From Breviolum minutum Mf 1.05b.01 (lineage: Eukaryota > Sar > Dinophyceae > Suessiales > Symbiodiniaceae): a DNA stretch of 64,000 nucleotides. A program made the translations under genes and the position numbers. The notes below the pieces were generated by a model, which saw nothing but the letters and a program-made list of their open reading frames with translations, made no database searches and was not told the origin of the DNA. Where the stretch lies: NCBI GenBank assembly GCA_000507305.1, contig DF241081.1, forward strand, positions 1 through 64,000, read 5' to 3'. Within the stretch, counting starts at the first letter, position 1, and every line of letters starts with the position of its first letter. This document shows positions 1 through 12,400 of this stretch, in pieces.

Positions 1-1118
1 CATATCATCACTGGCTGGTATCTCGAGAGATATGTCAACTCGTTTGAGAGTTTGCTGTGTCCTGGAAGAGATGGGAAAATGTGACAACAGCAACACATGC
101 TTGACGAATGGGTTTTCCACCCAGCCAGGATGTCAAAGGTGCCGAACCAACTTGGATGGACCGAAGCTCTAGCAGCAAATTGGGGATGGAGTGCATTTCT
201 TATCAACAGGACTTCAGTAAAGTGCTTTTGAATTTTCCAGAATTTGTTGATTTTGTGAGATCCTTTAGTGACTTTCTTTTGGAGTTTTTCGTGTGTTTTT
301 CTGATTCTAATTAGTTTCTCCAATGTTTCTCCATGTTGTGTCCCCCTTCAAGATGGTTCTACATGTTAGAAGGCCATCCAATTATGAGGAATCAGGAACT
401 AACTCAGGCTCTTGACCTTCAGCACATTCAGACAGAAGGGTGAAGCTATTGGGGGCTGTCCATCTGCCATGAACCCCAAGGGCCACACATTCGCTTCATC
501 GGTGAGACTGGCTTGGAAGATCCCAAATGGTGACCCCGCAATGCTGCATTGCATGCTTCATTGTGCCATCAAATAAGGCAGAAATGAGTTGCTAATTTGT
601 TGCTTGATGTAGGTCATGGTAAACACACCAAGGGCACTTTTTGTTGCAGAGTGTCTCAGGTCAAGCATTCCAGTGCTTCGTGGTTTCTTGATGTTTGTTG
701 ACTGCCTCATAGTTTGTTGGAGGTTGTGCCTTTCAGACACTCTTTGGCATTGGCAGCAATACTATGCAATACTGTTCTGCACTTGACTGAAATTTTCCGC
801 ACACATTCACGCTTTGTATATATAAGGTTTTTGTTGATTGCTGCACATTCTTCACGAGTTACGGAAAAGATAGTTAACGCATGCTAAAGACACAGAGCTT
901 GTCTAGATTGCTTCCTAAACGTAGAATTTGAACGCTGATGAGGGTTGTGCATGAGCTCGGCTAATGTTGTGCAGTGACACCAGTGGCAGGTACAATCATA
1001 AGCAGAATGATGCCCTCGGCTATTTCATGTGGGTAGGGGTCGCCAAGATTGGGGTGAGAAGTTCTAGCTGCTATTTTCTAGATGTTTTGTCTTAGTGTTG
1101 GTCTTGGTCCTTTTCCAG
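1..1118 (+). other. Region with possible weak exons, no gene recognised
   Basis: Short + frames such as the one reading QLGWTEALAANWGWSAF (about 151-203), and a reading at 368-440 ending before a GTGAAG donor, look exon-like. No family is recognised and no phase chain could be built. The minus strand has only short frames. Confidence 0.3.
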
Positions 1119-1244
1119 GCCCATTTCCAAGTCCTTACATTCAAAACTGGGCCCCGGACAAGCACCAGTTTTGAGGCTCGAACTCAGCTGGCATGGCACA
1201 AAAAGTTGCCCTTCAATGGGGAGCATTTAAAACTCATGGGACAG
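1119..1244 (+). CDS. Orphan exon, 42 codons, unknown protein
   Basis: Strong acceptor (ggtccttttccag) and GTGCGG donor, phase 0 at both ends. The frame begins AHFQVLTFKTGPRTST and ends with NGEHLKLMGQ. Composition is protein-like and strand-like, but no family is recognised. The frame stays open to 1276, so the donor could be later. Confidence 0.5.
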
Positions 1245-3145
1245 GTGCGGGTGTTTGAGCTTGGTGAGCGACAGTGATATATGAATCGCAGGGGAATGTG
1301 CAGTATGTTAAAGTTACAGCACGGCTCCGGGGAATTAGAAAGACGAGATCGAGAAATAATTTCTGTAAAGATTTCCAGGCAGTTTTCCTGCATTTTGCAT
1401 CTATAAAATTTCCTCTTCACTTTTCTATACTTTTCTGCACTCTGCCTTATCCTGAATCTGCCTTATCCTGAATCTCCCGCACCCTGAGTTTGGCACAATC
1501 AAACTCGGTGCATCTCGGTGCAGTATGGGGATCACCATGGGAGCACAGATTTTCACCCAGCGCGTTGCGACAGCTCTTCGATTACTTGCGTGTCATCGAG
1601 TCCTGGGCTGATCTCGATGGAGGTGGGATCTTCGAGGCAAAAGTGAACTACACCGGGGGTGACCACGTCCAATTTGTTTTTTGCACATGAGCAAGCGCGA
1701 TTTATGAGGGGAAGAAAGAAATAGCTTTTGGTGGGTGGAAACATCATCTTGTCAGAAAATCCAGACTTTGCTTGGGGACGAGGTAGGGGGAGCCGGAAAA
1801 AACGAGGTACTGGTGCCCCCAAAAATGTTAAGTGAGAATGGGCCAGGATTGGAATGACTTTTGTTAATTAATATATTTGGGAATGGACGTCCAATGAAGT
1901 CCATCCGTTTTTCGGGCGCCTGTAGAGTAGATTTCTTAGGTCATTGGGAAGAGCATTCTGCTGTTCATGCATCCTCTATTGGGTAGGGAGCTTGGAGGGA
2001 GCGACATTGAGCTTCTTAGGGTACGCTTTAGAAAAGATGAAGGTGGGTTGACAACGATCACATGAGATTGAGATTATGATATGATTGAACTAGTTACTAG
2101 TTGATGATTCCAAGTTTCAAGAAACTTTCTGTGAATCTTGTCATGATTGCAAAGCTGCTGGGCGCATTGATGCCAGTGCAGCGAGCCAAATCAGGCCGCC
2201 CTTGGCAGCAGTGAAACTCTTCAAAAAGGCCCGGGTAAAGTGCCAGTGCAGAACTAGTGAGCTGACTTGGGTTTAGATACAAAGGACATAAGCAGTAAGA
2301 AACAAAGTGTTATGCTGCACATCTAAGTGTGCACAAGCACATCCAGCACAGCAAAACATGCAAAACCTTGTCAGGGTCAGGGTGTGCTGAAGACAACGCA
2401 CTCGATCATTATTGTGGCTTCATTACCTTTTCCTTGGTCTCCTTTGGTCACTTATTTTAGATCAAAAAGTTTCCTGACCAAGAGTCTTCAAGAAATTGTC
2501 ATCATCCCTGGCAACGGCTCCTTTCACTTTTTCTCAGTTGCTTCCAGACCTTGTTCAAAACATCGTGGATTTCAGAAGCTGCTTTGCATGTGTGGCTACA
2601 CCGCAGGCTTTCACTTGTGACATGTTTTGGTACACCTGCTGCCAGTAGATTGCGAGGTCAACCAGTTGTTCATGTCACAACTCCAGCATATGGTCAGGTG
2701 GCAGCAAGGGATGGGTTTTTGCCTCCCTGCAAGTCTGACACATTGGATGTGCTGGAAAAGAACTTGCAGGCAGGGAGAGACTATGTTGAAGTTTAAGCTT
2801 GCTTCCATGAATCAGGAAAGATAACTTAATAGATAAATAATCACATAAAGTATTAATAAAGTGAAGCTTAGAAGATTTGTTTTTGATGGCTGAACTGAAG
2901 TGTCTATCATGAAGTCATAGGCACCTGAGCACTGCCCAGCTCAGGCCGCCCTTTTGAAGATCCTTCCAGGGGCCTGTGACCTCAGCCCGACATTGGTGGG
3001 TCAATCATCTTGGTGTCATTTCGTCACGAGCAGGAGCAGTGTTCATCAGAAACCACCGAAACCTTGACACCTTGGGTAGGGCAGAACAATTGTCAATTGT
3101 TGATTGTTTTTTGGCGCCAGTTGTTTTTTTTCCCCTCCGATTCAG
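1245..3145 (+). other. Mostly intron-like; two ambiguous coding stretches
   Basis: 1490-1690 has a + frame (RQLFDYLRVIESWADLDGGG) that may be an exon. 2627-2796 is open in two + frames, one ending QAGRDYVE before a GTTTAA donor. I cannot choose a frame or assign a function. The rest shows no coding pattern. Confidence 0.3.
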
Positions 3146-3268
3146 GAAATTACCTTCCCAGCAGAATTGGCCAGAGATGCGGATGCTGCGACCGTTTTTC
3201 TGGCATATCCACTGGAGGCATCCAAATGCCAAGAGGGAGCTTCTGTGGAACTGTGGAATGGTGGAACA
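3146..3268 (+). CDS. Orphan exon, unknown protein
   Basis: Acceptor ctccgattcag, then a frame reading EITFPAELARDADAATVFLA and ending VELWNGGT at a TGA near 3268. Helix- and strand-forming residues alternate as in a folded protein. The two other + frames here are open too but have poorer composition. Confidence 0.5.
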
Positions 3269-3353
3269 TGAAACTTCGTATTAGACACACATGTCTGATC
3301 ATTGCAGCTCTCACTGACCCCGACAGAGACCTGCCATCACCTTGGTTTCGCAG

Positions 3354-3425
3354 GTGGTGGATGATCAGCTCGGCTTGCAAATCATGGACCGCCTAAAGAA
3401 GGCACAACATCATTTCGCAAACTGA
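3354..3425 (+). CDS. Terminal exon, unknown protein
   Basis: Acceptor ttggtttcgcag, phase 0, then VVDDQLGLQIMDRLKKAQHH and a TGA stop after FAN. Probably the C-terminus of the gene that includes the 3146 exon; product unknown. Confidence 0.5.
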   Translation: MVDDQLGLQIMDRLKKAQHHFAN

Positions 3426-3892
3426 TGTCTTAAAGCTGTTCAATGCAGTAGGGGTACAGAGGGTTGGCATGATCTGTAATCCACATATCTACACTCGGTG
3501 TGGGGTTTTGATGGGTGTTGAACAGATTCATCCAAGCGGTATAGCTGAATGGCATAGCAGGACAAATGCTGGTGGAATTCCTTTCGGGATTGTTATTTGA
3601 TGTTATTTGTGCCGCTGATTTTCAGGTGATGGGCCATATTGGCATGTGCCGATACAGAAAGGACCGCTGTAAGTTGCATCAATTGAAGACAGATTTTGTG
3701 CTTGGTGCAATTTGCTGACCTCTGGCAGTTTTGAGATGCTTTGAGTATTGTAGTCTTTGCATCTCCTCAAACGCAGCGAAGATCTTTGATAGTATGACTT
3801 GATTGCGATCGACCAGTGTTCATGATGTTCCTCCTTGCTTAAATCACTGGCATTGCTGCCATGACAGTGTTCTGATGCGGTCCTTTGTCCAG

Positions 3893-4059
3893 CTTTCCTG
3901 CCCAGGATAGCTACTGGTGCAAGGACTGATGCAAGGGGCACTAGACTTGAGACATGGGCCAAGCATGCACAAGGTACAGTACCTATTACGTTTGTTGATG
4001 ATTTTGGTGGTCGTGTCAACGAGTCAACATACAAGTTTTTGGATGGGGCCTGTGGGGGA
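3893..4059 (+). CDS. Orphan exon, unknown protein
   Basis: Acceptor tcctttgtccag. The frame reads GTRLETWAKHAQGTVPITF then VDDFGGRVNESTYKFLDG, and a GC donor (gcacat) is possible at 4060. Open without stop from about 3864 to 4086. Family not recognised. Confidence 0.5.
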
Positions 4060-4254
4060 GCACATGCAAATGAAAGAACACGACCATGATGTGATGGTTT
4101 TTTTAAAAAGTACAGTATATAAAGGACACAAAATGAGAAAACCATTTTGAGAACCGAAAATCCAGAGTTGCAATATCACATACGTTCTGCTGAACGGGAT
4201 TTTTGAGGCATTTCAATGGCATTTCTGCTGATGTTTGATGCTCCATTGAAGCAG

Positions 4255-4332
4255 GACTACAAAGACAAGGTGGGAGAGGATCCCACAAAGCATTTCACAG
4301 ATGAGGAGCTGAAAGAACGTGACAGGCACTGA
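4255..4332 (+). CDS. Terminal exon, charged C-terminus, unknown protein
   Basis: Acceptor ccattgaagcag followed by DYKDKVGEDPTKHFTDEEL and a stop (TGA 4330-4332) after KERDRH. A highly charged tail. Could follow the 3893-4059 exon, but the phase between them was not settled. Confidence 0.45.
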   Translation, partial: DYKDKVGEDPTKHFTDEELKERDRH

Positions 4333-5442
4333 CGGGGCATTCTCGGACAGTTGAACTACCGAAGCTTGCCTTGCATGCAGTTACGCAACAAGGATAGTAG
4401 ATATTCACGGATACATACATATGATTAGATTACACATTATAATAACAATATATATATATATACACTTATATATTTACTACTTTCATGTTTTATGTACAGC
4501 AGATCATCATAAATCTTGTTTGCAAATGGCTTTGGTGCACATCCCAGGATATCTACAACACTGTATGCTAGAGGTGACATGGGATGCTGTTCTACCCAAA
4601 TTTTTAGCGATGGTAACAGGGTTGAAAGTTGAAAACCATCGAATCACGAGTGATGCTAGAAGAATCTACATGCTAAGACACATTTTTTCTTGAAATCTCA
4701 GTGAAGGAAAGGTAAGATGAACACCGCCATGGTGCACTTGAGTTTTGTACCATGTTGTACCAAATTGTATACTATCATCCTTGCACTTCACCTTGTATTG
4801 GTTTTCCTTCCACTGTTTTTTCAATAAGTGGCGGGTCACAAAAAGTCGTCACAGTGCAGGCTCCTCCAAGATGGCGAAGAAGCACAGTGGTGTCTCTTCG
4901 ATCCGAGCCTTGTCAAATGGAGGGACCATTTGACCTGTAGGTTTTGCGTAGCCTTCAACCATCTTCTGCAGCTTCCACCCATCCATAAGATTTAGGGATG
5001 AATTGGAGGGAAAGAATTGGAAATTGGAACATTTTTTTGGGAGGGATTAGGTCAAGTATTTTATTAGAGACAATAGTGATGAGATGACATGAGATGAATG
5101 CTAGCCTTCAGAATTGGTTGTATCTACTTTGTTGTCGTAGGTTGCCAGCAAAAGTTGGAAGCAGTGTTGTTGTCATGTTGATTTAGGAGCAGCCATTCCT
5201 GCCATTCGCACGGTTTTGCCATTCCCGATTCTATGTCGTTACATCAATAGTTGTGGGCGGCGAGGGCCATGAGAAGAAGGTAACCTGAGGCTGCGCCAGA
5301 GACTCAATAAAGTTTGATATATGACTATACTTATACAGAGAGTCTTCCCATCTCATCCATTTTACTACATTGTGTTCCTTCCTGTTCATGAAATACATTT
5401 GAGATATTTTGATGACAATCATCCAACCATTTCATGCATGAG
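4333..5442 (+). other. Intron-like region with one possible exon
   Basis: 4829-4933 follows a tttttcaataag acceptor and reads WRVTKSRHSAGSSKMAKKH to a TGA. 4500-4690 is open in one + frame (QMALVHIPGYLQHCMLEV) without clear splice sites. The remainder is AT-rich and shows nothing recognisable. Confidence 0.3.
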
Positions 5443-5586
5443 AACACCCGAGCTCTCGATGGGGAACTTGACCCATTTCCCCATGGCCATTTGGGCAAAT
5501 TGGCCCAGGATGGTGAGCTGCTTCTATGGACGGATGTACCAAAAGACGCAGGCCCTGGCTGCGACACTGAAGCTGTCCAGCATTGA
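5443..5586 (+). CDS. Orphan exon, unknown protein
   Basis: Acceptor catgcatgag, then NTRALDGELDPFPHGHLGKL and DGELLLWTDVPKDAGPG, ending at TGA 5584-5586. Good coding composition; family unknown. A reverse-strand frame also covers it but is less protein-like. Confidence 0.45.
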   Translation, partial: NTRALDGELDPFPHGHLGKLAQDGELLLWTDVPKDAGPGCDTEAVQH

Positions 5587-5749
5587 ATGTGCTAGTCTAC
5601 AAGTCTGAGAATTTATGGCACGGACACATGTATATTACATATGCTCATATAATATGCAATATGTATACTATTAAGCCGCTCCCAGTAGCAGTGGCATGTT
5701 GGGGTATATGGTGTTGCCGAATTTCTTCTAAAGCTGACTTGTCTCATAG

Positions 5750-5872
5750 GGTCTGGCTACAGACCTCTTTGGCTATGTGTTGGAACAAGCTAAAAGATAC
5801 TGTACTCCTTTTACCAACGATGCAGATCAACAACAAGAAATCTTAAACTCTGCGCTGCACAGGTTGTTTTAA
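5750..5872 (+). CDS. Orphan exon, unknown protein
   Basis: Acceptor gacttgtctcatag. Frame GLATDLFGYVLEQAKRYCTP then NDADQQQEILNSALHRLF to TAA. A GTTGTT donor at 5863 is an alternative end. Helical; no family recognised. Confidence 0.5.
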   Translation, partial: GLATDLFGYVLEQAKRYCTPFTNDADQQQEILNSALHRLF

Positions 5873-6201
5873 ACTGCTCTTGCCGCTCAAAGCGGCCGTC
5901 GCTAATATCCGCGAATAGCCCACCAATTTCTGATTAGCTTGGTAGGATATTTTCTTCTATACAGACAGGAGGTGCCATACGGGCGCTTTTTAGGCATTTT
6001 TGTTTTTGTTTCTGTTTAGTTTGCCATGCGCCTTGGCTGCCCCCCCAAAAAAAGTGGCAGTGGCAAATGAAGGTCAATAGGGATCCTCCACTAAACAGTA
6101 AGCATTCTGGTGGCATACTGGTTGGGGTAGCACCGTATCACTATCCTTGCACACTGCCAGGATCAGCAATACCTGAAGCTTCAGCAACTTTTTCTGGCCA
6201 G

Positions 6202-6832
6202 GTGACCATTGGGGCCAAGGGGTGGCTAATGATGTGCCTGACAGCTGCCTGTTGGTCACGCTGGTTGGTCACCAGGTCATTGGCTGCCATCACTGGGGAC
6301 GAATGTCCCTATGGCCCATGGCATTGTGCGGAGGCGTTGGGCGTTGGGAGTCGGGAGTCCACAAAGGTACCCCCTTTTTGGGGTCGAGGGACTTGCGATC
6401 TTTTTAGTTATCCTGGCACAACATGCACTTACACCTTACATATCTCTATATATAACTTCCCTTCTTTTGGATTCAATTGTCGTTTGCCATATGTTTGCTA
6501 TGAAGATCCCATGTGTGGTCATGATTGTCGCTGAGTATTGTGAGGCTTACTACCTCGAGAAAGACCGATGGGTACCGAATGATGACACGCCATTGGTTTG
6601 GACACAGAGTCCTGGCGGCAGAGTTTGTAGATGAAACTTGCAAGCTTCTGTTACCTTCCATCATGGAAACGTCTTTTTGCCTACGAATCTCTTTCACTAA
6701 AGTGGTGAGATGACTTTGAGTCAGTAGAGACCGTCCAATGAGCTACTTTGCTGCCTGCAGACCTCTCTGCCGAGGATTGATCTCAAGATGGCACTCTTTG
6801 AGATGGAAAGAAGTCTGAATGTCCTCAATTAG
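6202..6832 (+). CDS. Last three exons of an unnamed gene (6202-6366, 6536-6622, 6761-6832)
   Basis: Three exons, all phase 0 and joined by GT-AG introns: 6202-6366 (acceptor tttttctggccag, donor gtaccc; begins VTIGAKGWLMMCLTAACWS and has several Cys and Trp), 6536-6622 (YCEAYYLEKDRWVPNDDTPL, donor gtttgt) and 6761-6832 (acceptor ttgctgcctgcag; TSLPRIDLKMALFEMERSLN, stop TAG). Phase agreement over two introns supports a real gene end on the + strand. Upstream exons may include 5750-5872. Product not recognised; the first exon has a hydrophobic stretch that could touch a membrane. Confidence 0.55.
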
Positions 6833-8106
6833 ATGAGGTTCTCTGGCTGAGAATTCCAACTAAAAAAAATCAAAACGGTCCACACTGAGTAGTTGGATCC
6901 AACTCAAGATTGCCTGCACAGCCTGGGGCACTCTACCACCCTTTTCGAGAGGGTTCAACGGCATGAGTGACTCAGAAGTGAGCCACTTGCCATCTGTCGC
7001 CGTTATAGATTGAAATGGTTTAAGGATTCCATGCCATGAAAGGCTTGGAAGAAGAATCGATTGGAGAGCAGAAGTGGGCGTGAAAAATCAAAGGGGAGTT
7101 CTGGGAATTGAGCTGTGAGTTGTTGCCATTTTGGTGCCTGATGTTCGCTTTGGGTTATTCGGAATGGCATCCAACGATGCAAACCAGTAAGAGTGCCTAT
7201 AGGGCGCTTGTGACATTCGAAATGCGCACACTCGAAAGATGCTAGGGTTTCAGTTTCTCCTCTATTTTTGCAGGCTGACTGCCGCAGGGAGAGTTGAAAG
7301 GGTCCTAGTATCTATGGAAGTTTGATGGCCGTGGACCGAGGCGCTTGACAGCACGGATGGCACGCAGGGTATCTTTGCAGCATTTGTGATGTGCGCCTTG
7401 TTCATGTTGGGAACACATCCACTACTCGCATATACTTGAAGTGAAGTGCATCTCGGTGTCCCAGATTTTTGGAGGCGCTCCAAGCAGCAGTAAATATATG
7501 CTGTGAATTGCTGTGATGGATATTGATGAATTATGAATTTATATAAATTTATGACAATTAAGGTATTATGCTTTAAGTTAACATACGTACCTACGTACAT
7601 ACAGTATAATGTATAATGTGGGTCTTTGCCCTCGGAGGAGCATGGCAATGACGGGGCATCCGAGCTGCTTGTTATTTGCCAACAGCCAACATATGAGCTC
7701 ATATCCTTGTGCTATATTATTCGAAGACAGGGTGGGACAAAAAGCAAAGGCTGCGATCAAGATCGGGGCGTCACAGACGGTCAAGCAGATTCATGCTCGT
7801 CCTTGAGCTCAGCAAAGAGTTCCCGGTTCAGGGCGACAGATCCCTTGCCGCTTGTGTGTGCTCGCAACCTTCAGACGTTTTATCATGAACTATGATTTAA
7901 CATCATCACCAAATGTCATACTGTACTCACTTTCTTAATACAGGAACAAACAACATTCAAGGAGCCCATTCGAGGTGTAATTATTCCGAAACCATGTTCG
8001 ACCTAACGATTCGAAATTTATGCATAAATCCTGTGTGCAATGGTCCAACTTACATATTCTCCCTATCGTTGGGGATGGTCCTTTGATGGTCATCAACCTC
8101 CCGCAG
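6833..8106 (+). other. No clear gene; ambiguous frames at 7609-7895
   Basis: 7609-7806 and 7626-7895 are overlapping + frames (one with ILFEDRVGQKAKAAIKIGAS) of coding-like composition without decisive splice sites. A minus-strand frame at 7262-7702 spans AT-rich sequence. Nothing else recognisable. Confidence 0.25.
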
Positions 8107-8238
8107 GCCTCCGGCTCAATGAAGTGCATGTAGGCAGTGTAGCCCCAACGCTGCCACGTCTTGATTCAGGCACAACGACATTTGGGGAACAGTTGCAGGG
8201 ACTACGGCTGCAGAGACATGCGGAGACTACCAGTTCGT
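8107..8238 (+). CDS. Orphan exon, unknown protein
   Basis: Acceptor catcaacctcccgcag, then GLRLNEVHVGSVAPTLPRLD and SGTTTFGEQLQGLRLQRHAE. The donor is uncertain because a poly-T run follows. Strong coding look, no family recognised. A further possible exon at 8454-8561 reads HIPVPKADDISRLITDG before a GTGATG donor. Confidence 0.5.
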
Positions 8239-9414
8239 TTTTTTTTTGTTTGGCATATTGCATCCAAATGCTGTATGAGTTTACCAACTGGTGAGTGGAT
8301 TGGGCCCAGGAGTGAGGTGTGGTTGCACCCTGCATAAACCATGATCATACGACCCAGGTGGCTGCAGCTTGATGGTGCGGTTGCCTTATTTGGGGTTACT
8401 TGTCATGAGCCCCGCAGTCCCAGCAAAGCGGGCTGCAATAAAGACAGTTGAGATTCCCACCTGCATATCCCAGTGCCAAAGGCAGACGACATCAGCAGAT
8501 TGATTACAGATGGTCAGAGAAAATTTGGATCCCATGCTAGATTTCAATTCCTATATAGGTGATGAGTCGGTGATGAGTTCCGTTTGTTTATTTAGGTGCT
8601 GGCAGCCACGTTTCAAACTCATCCTGATGGATGAAATTTGCGTGGCCCGGTCTTTGACCAGATCTGACACGTCATAAACACTGAGGCATGATGTGGATGG
8701 CCGAAAATCTGAGCCTGTAAGCCCCAAAAATTTCACGAATGTCGTAAGCTCAGAAGCAACAAAAAAAAACGATTCGTGACCCTTGGAGCAAACTCCCTAA
8801 GAGGTTCAACTTCAAGCGTTGAAGATGGTTGCAGCATAGCTTGAAGCACTCAATTGTTGAGTTTTTTGAGCCCAAGGTCATTGAAGCCATTGGTTTCGGG
8901 ATGCCACAGGTGCCTGATGCTGCATGGTTTTTGGGTGCAGCTTGTCATAGGAATTTTTGGACATGATCAAGGGATCAATCAGTTGAGACTGTAGAGCAAT
9001 TATACTACTGTAGTTCATAGTTCATTAGATTGGAAATCCTGAAATTTGCTGATTACTTAGAGCACATTTTGATTGTATAGATTGAAGATGCGAGTTTTGA
9101 GGGAAGTGTTGGGGTCACTAGTTTTTGAACACGCCATGAAGGATATCTTATTACTGCACCGAGTCATCAATTACCAACTGCAGTGTCTAGACCATGACCG
9201 AACGTGCGGAGGTACCCCAACCAACTAACCTTAAGTATTAACTCAGTCGTGTTCACAATTTTGAAGGAAACCGGCCCATGTGGAAATTAAGAATCCTCAC
9301 TTCAATATCATTTGGACCCTCCCTATCCCAGCAAATTCGCAACTTGTCCCGCCTTACCCCCTGATTTTGTCGTAGAAAAAAAACAGTCAGTTCATTTCTC
9401 TTCCTTGATTGCAG
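8239..9414 (+). other. Probable upstream/intron sequence of the SVOP-like gene
   Basis: Apart from the possible exon near 8454-8561, no coding pattern is visible. The start codon and N-terminal exon of the transporter should lie here but I could not identify them. Confidence 0.3.
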
Positions 9415-12400
9415 ATAATTGCAGCTGTCCTTTGCGGCTTCATTTGGGCAGCCGATGGAGCGGAACTCTTGCTCTTGGGATGCTGGGTAGCCATATGTGT
9501 TTGGAGCTGTCGTTTGTTTCAGGGGTGCCGTTGAGCACTTTTGATCTGTTAGAGACCGATTTTGGATGAGTTTGAACTCGACCCTTTTGGTCCGGCCAGA
9601 GCAAAACGGTTGTTAGATGCTAGAGATGTTGTTAGTTTGTCCAGTCCTTAGTATCACTAGGTGAAAGATTTGCTGGAACTGTTGAGCAAATGTTGAGCAA
9701 GCCACAGCTACTCATCAAGCTGAATCCTTCAAGATCCTTCAATCTTGAACTTCCTGCAAGTGCCCGAATGATGACATTGATTTCAAGTTCTCAGGATCTG
9801 TCACGCGATCGGCGTCTTGTCACAAAGCTGTCCCTGTTTTGGGTTCTTAGGTTCGGTTCAGCATGCTGATTATTTGATTGTAATGTTTTTGTTTTCTACT
9901 TGCTGCCAACGATCTATAGTGGCAATCCTGTGAGCCTGTGAGCACAAAGATTCCTGACTTGACTTTAAAGAAGAGGTGAAGTTACAAGACACTTTTCGAC
10001 TGCTAAGACTGTTTCATAGGAAAGACAATTTGATCAAGGACGGGACGCCCTAGCATCGCCGTAGCAATTCAAATCCTTGAGATTAGTGGAATAAATTGCA
10101 ACTGCAGTCAGGTCGCTGATGAGCATCTTGGTTGCATTTGCTTGCATTTTTGGCGCATGGCTCGCTTTCTCCAAGACATCCCAGACATAAAAGCCTGAGC
10201 AACGGCTGAAAACATCCCTCCCACACATAGAATCAACATACGCGTAGCACGGAATACCATGCGCTGATTTGCGCAGACACCCAGAGATCTCGGGCATTTT
10301 ATCGCCTGCCCAACTTCCATAGCATTCATAAGTCACCATTCATTTCTGGCGCTAGGTGGTCCTTGCAAGCCTGGCAACGGGGGGCCATAGTCTCCGTGGT
10401 GTTCATCGGCATCCTTCTAGGTGCCTAATGGGAAGTTCTCATGCCAAGTACTACCCAACGCGGAAGCAGAGACACAATGGAAATCCAACAAGTGACCAGT
10501 GAGGAGGATCTTTTAGCTTTCTCAATTCCAGATGTTTTCGTGCATGGAGGCATGTAGCAGCTTGTGACTAATACCTACCATTGGCATAGAAAACTCATTA
10601 TGGGTCAGCATAACATGCATAACTAATGATTCCTCCAAGAAAAACGGTTGATGTTCCCATGTGCTTGCCGTTCCGCATGCCCGCTTAGCGGCAGGCAACA
10701 CAGCGGGGGGACCGTACCATGGCTGCACCGGAGGTGGATGGAGCTGCTTCTAAGATCCATACTGACAAAAGTAGGATAATGGACTGATTAGCGGAAATGT
10801 CACCTACACCTCACCTATCTGCACTGATTTTTACAGCAAACTGGCTTTAATACAAAGTTTACCAGGAAACTCCAGGAGCAATCCTGTTTGCAAGATCCTT
10901 GTTTGTTACCAGTCACGCAGGCAGGCTTGAAAGCAAATTCTATGATATGTATGTGCAAGTCCAGCCCCTGGCGACCTCTTAGAAGCTTGCCCATTCCATT
11001 CAAGCAGGGTGATACTAGCTTGGACATAGATTGAGGGTGCTAGAAACCAACAATGACCACATGTCAAGTCTTCACATGTCATCAAAACATGATGAAAAGC
11101 TGAGGCTTGGTGACAGTGACTTGGATGCATCTCCATGAAAGGTAGCTACTTTTTATATGGTTATATGATTATATGCTTAGTAGTTGTAAATCTTTGATAA
11201 TCTTTGCACATATCTATCTCATTGATATCATGTACTTCTTTAAAAAAAACAGACATGGCCAGTGGCCCGAGGCACTGGCCGCAAGACACCAGTGTTGTTG
11301 TCCTTCCTGGGCATCATCCTGTTTAGCGTCGTCTCTGCATCATGTACAGGACCTGGGGAGTTTCAAGACAAGATTGGAGGTACCGAGCATCCATGCCTCC
11401 ATGCAAGTCTTGATTTTTGTCCCGTTTTGTTTCTGTTGCAAGGTAGAAAGGGCGGTTTTTGCTGCTGGGCACTTCCCAAACGGATTTAGTCAAACATTCC
11501 ATGTTTGATTGTCAATTTGTCATTTGATAGACATTTGCAATTTGCAATTGTATTCCATTGTTCCCAAGGGTTGAACACATTCGTCGTGTCGGTAAACCAC
11601 GAGCAAACTGGTTGATTGAAACATATAAGGATGCTCATACAATTATTGACAACGTCACACCGTTTGACATCAACGACATTCAACAGATTCAAACCCTTCA
11701 TGGTAAAGCGCAACGCCGAGAAACTCCGTTTACCACATCACAAAGTAGCTGACATTGGTCTTCAGATACTCCGCGGTGTCACTTCCATCGAATATTTCAT
11801 CGAATATTTCAACGAATTCATCAGCGAATTTTTTCATCGAATAAATCGAATCACCACGTCCCTGTGTGCACACTTTTATTTATTTCACATTTTACTGCAT
11901 GACTGACTGCGATCCATACGTGTTCACCTCAACGTTAATCCGCTCTTGTATAGATTTTGCGGTTGTTGGAGATTGCAATCACCCCCTATCTTCACGCAGT
12001 GCTGAGCAACGCTCAGTGCCGATGAACGGTGCAGCATCTCATTAAAAAAAAAACCATTGTTCCCTTAGTTCCCATTCTATTCCTGGAATCCTTGGTGGAT
12101 CTAGGATTTTGGTCTTTAGCTTGTGTCCGCACCATGGTGGGTGCATCCTTCGGCCTTGGGCAGCCTGCGTAGCTAGGCATGGAGTAAGGCTGATTGGTCA
12201 CAAGCAACAGTTGGTTGATGGCTAATATTTGGTGCTCCCAACTGAGGACGCTGTCCATGATCCGAGCATCTTCGCAGCAGAGTCATGGGCACTGTCGAAC
12301 GGATTATATGACTATAGCTTGCGATAACTTGATTATTGTAAGCAACAGCTGTGTGTTCAAGATGCTTGTTGAATTTCAGATAGCTGCTGCCTGAGCCATG

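Noticed and set aside
3603-4145. 180-codon minus-strand ORF
   Set aside because: It lies opposite the + exon 3893-4059 with its good acceptor. The translation is low in structure and has no recognisable family.
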